Part shown: in pieces, positions 21,546 through 31,769 of the stretch
How positions within the stretch are numbered: position 1 is the stretch's first letter
How the letters are laid out: each line of letters opens with the position of its first letter
NCBI RefSeq assembly: GCF_030247185.1
Contig: NC_080572.1
Location: forward strand, 212,627,435-212,691,434
Direction of reading: 5' to 3'
DNA: 64,000 nt
From: Malaya genurostris
Lineage: Eukaryota; Arthropoda; Insecta; Diptera; Culicidae
Made by a program: the position numbers and the translations under genes
The notes under the pieces: generated by a model
Told to the model about the DNA's origin: nothing
The model's database searches: none
The model's input: only the letters and a program-made list of their open reading frames with translations

Positions 21546-21967
21546 GGAGCCTCGGATACCCTTAGTGTTCGCTCAATTCATGTGTTTGGAATTTCAAGCG
21601 TCTTATTTTGGAATTTAATTTCGTCTTAATTCTCGTTCATATCATACATTTTAAAAGTTTGAGCTATGTTGCCGCCTCAAATCATAAATAAAATAAACCT
21701 AGATTCCCCAGTGTAATAGTACTGTAGTTGAGCAACCCGTGACACCAAAAGCGTCTGGTGTAGAATGCGTGCGTAAATGCTCCTAAATGCATGTACAAAA
21801 TTCCCTGCGCATTTAACATGACCACAGTAGCTAACAAGGATGGCTTTTATCGTATCAAAGAACGATCACTAGTAACTCTTCACAAGATTCAATCGGTGCT
21901 ATCAAAGAGTGACGGATATCACGCAGCAATAAAAAAACAGGCATGGTTCATTTAACATAGAATGGAC
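21546..21967. other. Intergenic flank of retrotransposon B, no gene seen
   Basis: AT-rich DNA with no ORF of note. It ends at the target site of copy B ('accagtgctagag', 21968-21980). Confidence 0.5.
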
Positions 21968-22237
21968 ACCAGTGCTAGAGTCTCATTCAGTAATAGCCGT
22001 TCAACCGAGAAGGTTGTGTATAGAAGCGTACAGTTTAATAACGCTGGTTGGTTTACACGCGTTAAATACGACAACGGTTGAACTACAGGTAGAGACCTGT
22101 TGGCAGCAGCCGTTAAAACGTATAGTCGTGCTGCATAAGAGAGCCCTAGTGCTGGGCCAAGCTGGTGAAGGAAACAACAAAGGGCGTTTCCCAAACTCTA
22201 CCCAGGCCGCAATATACAGCCACAAGTGCTGAGCAGG

Positions 22238-22335
22238 AGAGTGCAAAGGCACATCGAAGAGGAAGAGTGCAAAGGCACATAAAAGCAGGAGAGTGCAAAG
22301 GCACACCGGTGCGAAGGCACTTCGGTGCAGAAGCA
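22238..22335 (+). repeat. 26-bp tandem repeats in retrotransposon 5' UTR
   Basis: Three copies of 'gagtgcaaaggcac' spaced 26 bp apart, plus a degenerate fourth. The block is conserved in copy A at about 10195-10300 (reverse). The position in the 5' UTR is compatible with a role in the internal promoter, but that is inference. Confidence 0.7.
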
Positions 22336-22671
22336 TATCGGTGCGGAGCACTAGGAAGAAGGAGACAAGACAACTCGGTCTTTCCACTGCCATACAACAC
22401 GCAGGTATACACCGGTGACCTGCGCTGGTTACAGCTGGCGAAGACGAAAGCAAATCGGAATTCGAGTGGTGCTGGATGTCAGGTAGCAGTAGCATCACAT
22501 CCAACAATCAGCATCCAACAAGAACATCTAGAGCAACGAGGATCTACACGGCAGTGCAACGGAGATAGACAACAATTTCAAGGTAGAAGTTTTTTCTTTT
22601 CCTTTTGATTGAGTACTGTGTAGTGTTGGTTTCAAATTTTATTTTAAAGTTTAGTTAAAAATTTTAATGTA

Positions 22672-23962
22672 ATGGATGAATCCATGGACGTAAATCCTAG
22701 CATGAATCCGATACCCCCACGAACGAAAAAATATCAGGAGAGCTCTTCTGGGCCTTGGATAGTCTTTTTTAGACGTATATCAAAGCCATTAAACATTTTT
22801 CAAATTAATAAAGGTTTGACATCACGATACTCTTCAATCAAAGAGATCATAAAAGTAAATAACGATAAAATTCGTGTTGTGGTAAATAATTTGAAACACG
22901 CGAATGATATTGTCTCTTCGGAACATTTCAATAAAGAGTATAAAGTTTACATACCCTCCAAAGATGTCGAAATTGACGGTGTTGTTACCGAAGCGAGTCT
23001 TTCGGTAGATGATTTACTCAAGCATGGTGTTGGTCGTTTCAAGAACTCTATGCTTGAGGGTGTGAAAATACTGGAGTGCAAACAACTGTACTCAGTAGTT
23101 CATGAAGAGGAAAAAAAAGTTTATCGCCTATCAGACTCGTTTCGAGTGACATTTGCCGGGTCTGCGTTGCCGTCCCATGTCTATGTCGATAAAATTCGCC
23201 TCCCTGTTCGGCTTTTTGTTCCAAATGTAATGAATTGTACGAACTGCAAAAAATTCGGCCACACAGCTACTTACTGTAGTAATAAATCAAAATGTATTAA
23301 GTGTGAAGGGCCTCATAAAGATAATGATTGCAACAAGGAAATTGAAAAATGTATTTATTGTGGGAATAGTCCTCATGATGATATTTCAGTATGCACTGCA
23401 TTTAAAGTGCACAAAGACAAAATTAAGCTTTCTTTAAAAGCACGGTCTAAGCGCACATATGCAGAAATGCTTAAAACGGTCATTGATGTCCCCCCTTTGG
23501 AAACCGAAAACGGGTTTTCAAATCTAGAGGAACCAGAGGACTCTGATTCTGACGAAAATAGTGAAGGTAATTCGTTTATCACTACCCAAGGGTCAGTTAA
23601 GAGAAAGAAGTCTTCCTCCAAATTACCAAAAAAAGACACCTAAAATTTCATCTTCAAAAAAAGATCCCCGTGTTAAACAAAAAAAGTCAAAACCAAAGCC
23701 TGTGCCTCCTGGTTTGTCAAATTCACAAACCAATCCAGGATCTAGTACAGAAAAAGATAATAATCCAGTGGGCTCCATTTCACAGCCACCAACAGGATTA
23801 CTGAAGTTTTCGGAAATTGTTGAATGGATTTTCTCAGCATTCAATATATCTGAACCCTTAAAGACTCTCATAATGGCATTCCTTCCAATAGCTAGAACCT
23901 TTTTGAAGCAGTTATCAGCTCAATGGCCAATTGTCTCAGGTTTTGTATCTTTTGATGGATAA
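22672..23962 (+). pseudogene. ORF1 of copy B, one-base frameshift
   Basis: Starts at ATG 22672 (MDESMDV) and encodes the same zinc-knuckle protein as copy A. All three knuckles are intact here (CTNCKKFGHTATYC, CIKCEGPHKDNDC, CIYCGNSPHDDISVC). An A run of seven at 23628-23634, against six in copy A, shifts the frame and stops translation at 23641-23643 after 323 aa. The remaining C-terminal third continues in the next frame to TAA 23960-23962. Either a disabling mutation, a sequencing error in a homopolymer, or a slippery site. ORF2 starts 8 nt before the ORF1 stop. Confidence 0.88.
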
Positions 23963-26900
23963 TTTATCACCCGTCGCAAATGATACAATCACTGTCCTGC
24001 AGTGGAATTGTCGAAGCATCATGCCAAAACTTGATTCATTTAAAATATTATTGCATAGTCAAAAATGTGATGTATTTGCTTTATGCGAAACATGGCTTAC
24101 TTCAAACATAGCTTTAAATTTTAATGATTTTAACATTATACGTCTCGATAGAGACTCTCCGTATGGTGGAGTGCTTTTGGGAATTAAGAAATGCTATTCC
24201 TTTTATAGATTAAACATCCCTTCAACTTCTAGTATAGAAGTTGTTGCTTGCCAAATAAACATTAAAGGCAAAGATATTTGCATAGCTTCGGTTTATATTC
24301 CTCCAAAAGCACAAGTTGGACAGCAACAGCTTAATGAAATGGTTGAAGCCCTTCCTGCTCCACGATTGATTCTGGGGGATTTAAATTCGCACGGTATTAT
24401 GTGGGGTTCCGTTTACAATGATAGCAGATCATCTTTAATACAAAACATTTGTGACAATTTTAGCATGACGGTATTAAATATGGGTAGCATGACACGGATC
24501 CCAAGACCTCCGGCACGCCCAAGTGCATTAGATCTATCTCTTTGCTCAACATCAATTCGACTAGATTGCACCTGGAAAATACTGCCTGATTTACACGGTA
24601 GCGATCATTTACCAATCATCATCTCAATTAGCAGTAGCAATTGCATTGCTACTTCCGCTAGTATTCCATATGATTTGACAAAAAATATCGACTGGATTAA
24701 ATACCAAAGTAGTATCTCTAGTATTTTGAATTCAATGGAAGAGCTCCCTCCACTTGAAGAATATGACTTCCTCATTTGTTCGATTCTGGAGGCAGCAGAA
24801 CAATCCCAAACTAAACGCTTTCCTGGGCCAACGACTAACAGAAGGCCTCCCAACCCCTGGTGGGACAAAGAGTGCTCAGAGTCTAAACTCGCAAAACAAA
24901 ATGCTTGCAAGACGTTTCTAAAACGGGGAGGAGGAACTCCTCAGAATTTTGAAAAACTTATGGTTTTAGAAACCAAGTACAAGAGCATACTTCGAGCCAA
25001 AAAATGTAGCTATTGGAGACATTTTGTCGAAGGTTTGTCAAGAGATACCTCAATGAGCACTCTTTGGAACACGGCCAGACGAATGAGGAATCGTAACGTG
25101 GGCAATGAGAGTGATGAATACTCGAACCGATGGATATTTGACTTTGCTAGGAAAGTTTGCCCAGATTCTGTTCCTACGCAGAGCATTATACGGGAATCTC
25201 CTCCAAATAATGGTTTTATTAATAACCCATTTTCAATTATGGAATTTTCTATAGCACTCTTGTCTTGTGACAATAACGCTCCAGGGTTGGACAGAATTAA
25301 ATTCTACTTGGTGAAGAATCTACCCAACCTCGCAAAAAGACGTTTGTTGGAATTGTTCAACAAGTTTCTTGAGCAAAATATTGTTCCACCTGACTGGAGA
25401 CAAGTGAAAGTTATCGCCATTCAAAAACCGGGGAAACCAGCTTCCAATCACAACTCATATAGACCCATTGCGATGTTGTCCTGCATCAGAAAATTGTTCG
25501 AAAAAATTATTCTACGACGTCTCGACACTTGGGTCGAGACGAACGGTTTGTTGTCAGGTACTCAGTTTGGCTTCCGTAGAAATAAAGGGACGAATGATTG
25601 CCTTGCATTACTTTCGTCTGACATCCAAATTGCCTTCGCTCAAAAGCAACAAATGGCATCTGTATTTTTAGACATTAAAGGAGCATTTGATTCAGTTTCC
25701 ATTGATGTTCTTTCAGACAAGCTTCACCAAAATGGACTCCCAGCGGTTATAAATAATTATTTGCACAACCTTTTGTCAGAGAAACACATGCATTTTTCAC
25801 ATGGCGATTTGGCAACACTCAGAAATAGTTACATGGGTCTCCCGCAAGGCTCATGCCTCAGTCCGCTCCTCTATAATTTTTACGTAAATGACATTGACAG
25901 CTGTCTAGTAACCCCATGTACACTAAGACAATTGGCAGATGATGGCGTGGTTTCAGTTACTGGACCCAAAGCTATTGATCTGCATAAACCATTGCAAGAT
26001 ACCTTAGATAACTTGTCCGATTGGGCTGTTCATCTTGGTATCGAATTCTCTGCGGAAAAAACAGAGCTGGTCGTCTTTTCAAGAAAGCATGATCCCGCGC
26101 AGCTTCAGCTTCATATGATGGGAAGAATGATCCAACAGGTTTTGACTTTCAAATACCTTGGGGTGTGGTTTGATTCCAAATGCACGTGGGGAGGACACAT
26201 TAGGTTTCTGATAACAAAATGCCAACAAAGAGTAAATTTTCTTCGAACAATAACAGGATCTTGGTGGGGTGCTCATCCGGAAGATCTAATAAAATTGTAT
26301 CAGACAACGATACTTTCAGTGATGGAATATGGATGCGTTTGTTTTCGTTCCGCTGCAAACTCTCATATTATCAAACTGGAGCGAATTCAGTATCGTTGTT
26401 TGCGAATTGCTTTAGGGTGCATGCATTCGACACATACAATGAGTCTTGAAGTTCTGGCGGGAGTTTTTCCATTAAAAGATCGATTTTGGGAGCTTTCATC
26501 ACGCCTGCTAATAAGTTGTGAGGTGCTGAATCCCATGGTAATTAATAATTTCGAACGACTAGTCGAGCTTCGATCTCAAACAAAATTCATGACAGTATAT
26601 TTTAACCATATGTCACAGGAAATCAACCCTTCAAGATATATTCCTATCCGTGTCAGCCTCCTAAATGTCCCTGACTCAACTTTATTTTTCGATACATCCA
26701 TGCAGCGCGAAGTGCGTGGAATCCCGGATCATCTACGTTCGACGGAAATCCCAAAAATATTTTCAAGTAAGTTCAGGCATATTGACTCTGAGAAAATGTT
26801 TTACACGGACGGATCGCGAATTGAAGAAGCGACAGGGTTTGGTATGTTCAACAATAATGTTTCGGCCTCATTTAGGCTTCAAGAACCTGCATCTGTTTAT

Positions 26901-27647
26901 ATAGCAGAGCTAGCAGCAGTTCATTATAGTTTGAGTGTAATCGTCACATTAATTCCAAACCATTATTTCCTCTTCACAGATAGTCTGAGTGCAATTGAAG
27001 CCATTCGCTCAAACATGTCTGGCAAGACTGAACCGTTTTTCCTGGGCAAAATAAAACAGTGCCTGAACGACATATTGAACAATAATTATCTAATCACTAT
27101 AGTCTGGGTCCCGGCTCATTGCTCCATTCCTGGCAATGAAAGAGCCGATATTTTAGCCAAACGTGGTGCTATTGAGGGTGAAATTTATGAGAGACCAATT
27201 GCTTTCAACGAATTCTATAGCTCGTCTCGCCAAAGAACACTTGCCAGCTGGCAAGCTTCTTGGGATAAAGATGATCTGGGTCGGTGGATGCACTCAATTA
27301 TTCCGAAAATATCGACAAAGGCATGGTTCAGGGGACTGGATGTGAGTAGAGATTTCATTCGTGTGATGTCCAGACTCATGTCCAATCACTACACGTTAGA
27401 TGCACATCTCCTTCGAATTGGGCTCTCCGAGACTAATCATTGTGCTTGTGGCGAAGGTTATCGAGATATTGATCATGTCGTTTGGACATGCGTGGAGTAT
27501 CGTGATGTCAGATCTCAACTAATAAATTCTTTGCGTACCCAAGGTAGACTATCCAATATCCCAGTTCGAGACATTCTTGCTTGTCGTGACCTTTCATACA
27601 TGAAACTTATTTATCATTTCATAAAGAAAACTGGAGTTTCAATTTAA
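23955..27647 (+). CDS. ORF2 endonuclease-reverse transcriptase-RNase H, copy B
   Basis: 1230 aa from ATG 23955 (MDNLSP), chosen because it overlaps the ORF1 stop in ATGGATAA. The open frame extends 24 nt further upstream without an ATG. Endonuclease, residues ~10-230: QWN, CETW, GDLNSH, ALDLSL, GSDHLPI. Reverse transcriptase, ~470-750: FLDIKGAFDSV at ~570, GLPQGSCLSP, and catalytic LADD at ~660 in place of the more common F/YADD. RNase H, ~945-1070: FYTDGS, AELAAV, FTDSLSAIEAI, GNERAD. C-terminal CX1CX8HX4C motif at ~1161-1176. It nicks target DNA, copies the element RNA at the nick and degrades the RNA strand. All catalytic residues I can check are present, so it is probably functional. Confidence 0.95.
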   Translation: MDNLSPVANDTITVLQWNCRSIMPKLDSFKILLHSQKCDVFALCETWLTSNIALNFNDFNIIRLDRDSPYGGVLLGIKKCYSFYRLNIPSTSSIEVVACQINIKGKDICIASVYIPPKAQVGQQQLNEMVEALPAPRLILGDLNSHGIMWGSVYNDSRSSLIQNICDNFSMTVLNMGSMTRIPRPPARPSALDLSLCSTSIRLDCTWKILPDLHGSDHLPIIISISSSNCIATSASIPYDLTKNIDWIKYQSSISSILNSMEELPPLEEYDFLICSILEAAEQSQTKRFPGPTTNRRPPNPWWDKECSESKLAKQNACKTFLKRGGGTPQNFEKLMVLETKYKSILRAKKCSYWRHFVEGLSRDTSMSTLWNTARRMRNRNVGNESDEYSNRWIFDFARKVCPDSVPTQSIIRESPPNNGFINNPFSIMEFSIALLSCDNNAPGLDRIKFYLVKNLPNLAKRRLLELFNKFLEQNIVPPDWRQVKVIAIQKPGKPASNHNSYRPIAMLSCIRKLFEKIILRRLDTWVETNGLLSGTQFGFRRNKGTNDCLALLSSDIQIAFAQKQQMASVFLDIKGAFDSVSIDVLSDKLHQNGLPAVINNYLHNLLSEKHMHFSHGDLATLRNSYMGLPQGSCLSPLLYNFYVNDIDSCLVTPCTLRQLADDGVVSVTGPKAIDLHKPLQDTLDNLSDWAVHLGIEFSAEKTELVVFSRKHDPAQLQLHMMGRMIQQVLTFKYLGVWFDSKCTWGGHIRFLITKCQQRVNFLRTITGSWWGAHPEDLIKLYQTTILSVMEYGCVCFRSAANSHIIKLERIQYRCLRIALGCMHSTHTMSLEVLAGVFPLKDRFWELSSRLLISCEVLNPMVINNFERLVELRSQTKFMTVYFNHMSQEINPSRYIPIRVSLLNVPDSTLFFDTSMQREVRGIPDHLRSTEIPKIFSSKFRHIDSEKMFYTDGSRIEEATGFGMFNNNVSASFRLQEPASVYIAELAAVHYSLSVIVTLIPNHYFLFTDSLSAIEAIRSNMSGKTEPFFLGKIKQCLNDILNNNYLITIVWVPAHCSIPGNERADILAKRGAIEGEIYERPIAFNEFYSSSRQRTLASWQASWDKDDLGRWMHSIIPKISTKAWFRGLDVSRDFIRVMSRLMSNHYTLDAHLLRIGLSETNHCACGEGYRDIDHVVWTCVEYRDVRSQLINSLRTQGRLSNIPVRDILACRDLSYMKLIYHFIKKTGVSI

Positions 27648-28299
27648 TAAAGGCCCCTTTCAAGACTTAGTTCTGATCCCAGCTGCGTCCATGAGTTCAA
27701 CCAATAGCTAAATTAGAATAAAAATAATGTAATGATACAAACAAACTCGAAACAGTTTATGAAATTATTAACAAAATGTATGAAAATAACAGCTTATTTT
27801 ATAATTTATAGAAGTTAATCGTTTGGTTCAAATAATATTTCCGAGTAGATTTCATAATTAATGACGAGTTACCTAAGATGATATTTAAGTAATAAGAGAA
27901 TATGTTTTAATAAATGCAAAACGTTGTGACTATGTTAGAATTAAATTAGGATAAGAATATTATGTAAAAGTGATGCTACGGCGAAGAAAAACTTATGTAA
28001 ACTGCCTTAGGAAATAAACGTATTTATGGAAAAAAAAACCAGTGCTAGAGCGGATTTCTCTCGATGACCTTTCTGAGAATCAAAGGTTAGCTCGCTGCTG
28101 TGGGGATTCTCTCTGAAGCAACAAACGGTCGCTTATTCTCGTTTCGCGATCCGATTCTGTATGGGCATAGGATAATTGCGATAGAATCATTTCACTATTG
28201 CCGCTTATTCTAACTATGTGCATATAGCCTTTGTATAAGTTGTGGCTATGAAAATGTATGTGAATGCTCTACACAAGGGGTTTGCAATATTGCAACCTA

Positions 28300-29240
28300 C
28301 AGGGTCCGGCACTCGAAGTGTAACCAATTAAAAAGGCCATAAATTCAGTTTGGAAAATTACTTTTACTTAATTCAAAGTACAAAATGTGTAAAAATAATA
28401 CAAAATTCAGAATCAATTCACTTTTGCTCGATATGACCACCTTTTGCCTTGACTATGGCCTTGAGACGGTCAAAAAACGAATCGCAAGTTGCCGAATGTG
28501 ACTTGCAGGTATTTAGGCCCACTCGCGGACAATAACTTTTTTCAGCGCCTCGAGACTGGTGTATCTTTTAGTTCGGACTTTGCTCTCCAAAATGGCCCAA
28601 AGAGAATAATCCATTGGATTCGCATCTGGTGAATTCGAGAGCCATTGTGTGGACGTGATGAAGTTCGGAACGTTGTTTTTCAGCCATTCTTGGTTCACTC
28701 GAGCTTTGTGAGACGGTGCCGAGTCCTGCTGAAACGTCCATGGTCTGCCACCGAAATGTTTGTCTGCCCACAGCTTCAAAGCAACCTCCAGAATACTTTC
28801 CCGATAATATGTCGCATTTACCTTGACGCCAGGCTCGATGAAAACGATTGGAGAGCGCCCATCTGCGGTTACTGCGGCCCAAACCATTATCTGTTGCGGG
28901 TGCTGCCTCCTGGTGGCCAATCGATGACTCAAATTCTCGTATGAACGGTCGGTCAAGTAAACCTTATCGTTTTGAGAGTTAACGAATTGCTCAATTGGAA
29001 AAATTTTCTCGTCAGAAAATACAATGTTCGGAAATTGACCGCTTTCGGCCAAACGAAGCAACTCCTTCGCTCTCTCAAGTCATCAAGTCAAGGCAAAAGG
29101 TGGTCATATCGAGCAAAAGTGAATTGATTCTGAATTTTGTATTATTTTCACACATTTTGTACTTTGAATTAAGTAAAAGTAATTTTCCAAACTGAATTTA
29201 TGGCCTTTTTAATTGGTTACACTTCGAGTGCCGGACCCTG
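28300..29240 (-). mobile_element. maT-type (DD37D) mariner with 155-bp inverted arms
   Basis: 941-bp element flanked by TA (28298-28299, 29241-29242). The ends 'cagggtccggcactcgaagt' are inverted and the match extends 155 bp (28300-28454 against 29086-29240). The uninterrupted copy of the host repeat at the window end reads 'gcaacctagtac', showing the empty TA site. The arms include the 3' coding end of the transposase (GGHIEQK and stop) on both sides. The left (3') end therefore appears to have been duplicated in inverted form over the original 5' end, removing the N-terminal half of the gene. Confidence 0.92.
28454..29085 (-). pseudogene. maT mariner transposase, N-terminal half missing
   Basis: DDE catalytic domain of a Tc1/mariner transposase. 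First Asp in VFSDEKIF, second in TFQQDSAPSHKA, third in SPDANPMDYSLW; 37 residues separate the last two, which is the DD37D (maT) signature. The reading frame (ORF 29061-28513, 182 aa) has all three catalytic aspartates but lacks the helix-turn-helix DNA-binding region, which is cut away at the inverted arm (29085). A premature stop follows REWA, and the last residues are frameshifted into the arm. Not expected to be active. Confidence 0.9.
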
Positions 29241-29560
29241 TAGTATGAAAATCATCAAGTCGAATCATCGATTCGATTTTCTGCGATTATTGTCAACTTG
29301 CGATTCTCTCTTTGTAAATTCCACACAGCACCAATCATTATCAGAGTGTAATTTTTTTAAGGGCCGTGAAATACTCAGAGTATGAAATGTAGAAAAATTC
29401 TCTCACGGTTCATGCATTGGGAGACACGAGTTCTTGTAGCATCTTCTACCGGATTGAAAATGTTGTATGCAATATTGATAAATATAGAGCAGTTTCTGTC
29501 GAATTTTCGGCAATCACCAACACTGGTAGCTAATGGAAAAAAGTACACCCGTTTTTCACT

Positions 29561-31757
29561 TGAAGCGCTGTCAGTGTCACCGTACAGTGGGAAATATAGG
29601 TTCACTTAATTTATACTCAAATATAAAATGAGATATTCACGATTTGGTTCTACCCATTCTTGTACAAGGGAAAATTTTGAAAGGGATCCCAGAGTAAAGA
29701 AAGTCGTATTCACGACAAAGCATCACAGTGAAGAACATCCAATGACTTTTTTTTATCTCTGCACATCAAGACAAATTTCATGGCCAACGATTTTTCCAAC
29801 GGCCAGATGATGCAGTTGAAGCGTTCAAATAGTTACGTTTTAGAAGTGTCTCAATAGGAGTGAAAAAAATCGACGAGATCATAGGTTCACTCGCATGCAA
29901 AAGTATATAAATCATTAAGAAGAATATTTTGGAAAACGTTAAGCCATTTTCAACTATAACTGATCTCTTTTATTCTAGGAGACAGTTTCCTATCTCGATT
30001 GACTGACTCGAATATGTTACTACTATACATTGACCGAAAAGTAAGTTTAGATTGTGGTTACATTGCGTTGCTATATGAGTAAACTAATGCATTACCCAAC
30101 TAAACAATAGTTCGACTAGTATAGCTCTAGATTGGCATTCGTTACCTTAGGACAGAGAGAATTGATTTTCTCCAGATGAGAAACTCGGCTGAACGTAACA
30201 AAAACTCGGCTCCATTATTCGCAAGGATTTGTTACTTCAAAATGATATCCAAATGAACGATTCGATCTTTTCATTCGTTCCGGCCTCAACCAAAGAGGCT
30301 TTGTTTTTTTCCGTAGTATGGTATGTGTGCACGCTTCATTAAGACAAAGCCGCATATCCCCAGCAGGTGGAGATTTGACCTAACCGCCACCGTATCGACA
30401 CTTGCTGTTCGACCTTGATGGTTTATCTGGTTTCATCGGTCGTGTTATGGAATTAGTTTTACTGTAGATGTGGGAAACACTTTTGTTGCTGGGAGGTAAT
30501 TACGTGACTTATATGTAGTTTGTGTTAATTGAAATGATTTCTTATAATTTACTCTTTGAAACTCTACTTAAAATTATACCTTATCATCCATTGGCTCTGC
30601 TCGACGGTGGTTTAAATTCAAAAGTACGATTTTTCACGAAAAAATCGGCCATTTTGTAGCTGTAAAACCTCCCCATAGTGACAAACAACGGAAAGGAAAA
30701 CGTTGTGGTCTGTTTTTTTATACGTAGAAAGTATGTGCAAGATTTAAAAATAATTTGTGCAATAATTTTTGAATGACGATGGATATGAACTTTCAAAACC
30801 TGCTTTCGAGAAAAACGCGCTTGAAGTTTATTGTCTATAAAATCGAAGGAAACAATTTATTACTCAAGGGAGCATGTAGGCTCTAACATTCTCAAAAAGC
30901 CATATTTTCTTTTTGTATTTTGTAATAATGAAACATTTCGAAAATGTTTTGTCAAGTTTTAAGTCAATCGAAGCAGAAATTTTGGGCCTGTGTGAGCAGC
31001 TCTTATTTCTTCGTAGTATGAGATCGGCAAAGATAAACACCCATAACTTGCTGAGTTTTGTTCCGATAGGCTTCCAAATTTCACAGAATATTCTTGAAAT
31101 GTTTTACTATCAGAAATAGAAAGAAAATAATAAATGATTTTTCAAAAGTGTTAGACCCTACCCGCCCTACCTTAAGCGAGACAAATGGCCTTTGAAAAAC
31201 ACAACTTATTGTATCTAAGTTTTCCTTATCGGCAGAACATCCGGCGGTTCAAGACAGAGGGCGCTGGTTTTGCAGTCATCTGTCGTATGTTCGAACTCCG
31301 GCCTGGAAGGATTCTTATGTCAGTAAGATCACGTATACGGGGAGAAATCTGTTATCGTTATCATGAATAAATAATCATGAAACCAATTATTTCATCTTCT
31401 CATGAAATCATGACAATTTTTCATGATTTATGATCAAAATGATCCTAACTGTAAACAATAGCTCTTCGCCCATGAAAATCTTTCATGATCCTAATGTGTG
31501 TTACTTACGGAATGTTTTTTATTCGAAACTCGTAACTTCACTTTTCTTACCGGGTATCACGTTGATCCTTCTGAATCAAGTTACAATGTGATAGAATGTG
31601 TGATTGATTAATTGATAGACAAAAAGTAGACATTGGAATAAAAGCAGTACTTTATTCGATAAAATATTTACCTGATAGTACGAAATTGATTGAGACAATT
31701 GAGATCTTAAAAGACCACGAATGGACTATGTACGGCAACATTCTTTATTTAGCAAAC
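29561..31757. other. Intergenic, no gene recognised
   Basis: AT-rich. Chance ORFs under 80 codons. Contains a tRNA-like SINE remnant (31240-31330) and a cluster of 'tcatga' palindromes at 31362-31495. Confidence 0.5.
31240..31335 (+). repeat. tRNA-derived SINE-like fragment
   Basis: Reads like a decayed tRNA: 'gcgctggttttgcagtcatc' followed by a B-box-like 'tgttcgaactcc'. No complete acceptor stem, so a SINE remnant or tRNA pseudogene rather than a working tRNA. Confidence 0.35.
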
Positions 31758-31769
31758 ACTAAAGTACTT

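Larger units (their letters stand above)
21981..28037 (+). mobile_element. Full-length I-like non-LTR retrotransposon, copy B
   Basis: 6.06-kb element with a 13-bp target-site duplication 'accagtgctagag' at 21968-21980 and 28038-28050 (the first a is ambiguous with the tail). It begins 'tctcattcagtaatagcc'. Layout: a 0.69-kb 5' UTR, ORF1 (22672-23962, frameshifted), ORF2 (23955-27647, intact), a 0.39-kb 3' UTR with aataaa near 28012 and a short A tail. The intact ORF2, near-identity to copy A and the perfect duplication all point to a recent insertion. RNase H plus an ORF1 with three zinc knuckles place it near the I group rather than Jockey. Promoter activity of the 5' UTR is presumed, as is usual for such elements. 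Confidence 0.95.
28051..29560 (+). repeat. Interspersed repeat X, copy 1, interrupted by maT
   Basis: The segments 28090-28297 and 29243-29560, read together, match the reverse complement of 63450-63910 almost throughout (for example 'caaacggtcgcttattctcg', 'atcatcgattcgattttctg' and 'tcttctaccggattgaaaat'). The mariner at 28300-29240 interrupts it at a TA. Unclassified, non-coding. Confidence 0.8.

Noticed and set aside
22001..22507. 168-codon antisense frame over the retrotransposon 5' UTR
   Set aside because: Opposite to the element's transcription, no recognisable domain, and open in both copies only because they are nearly identical.
22165..22608. 147-codon frame in the 5' UTR of copy B, also open in copy A (9928-10371)
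   Set aside because: It has no ATG (it opens with GTG) and is driven by the 26-bp repeats. The antisense frame is open as well, so conservation reflects recent copying rather than a protein.
28645..28944. + strand frame inside the maT element, and the minus-strand frame 28568-28882
   Set aside because: Shadows of the transposase remnant; the DDE residues are only in the 28513-29061 minus frame.
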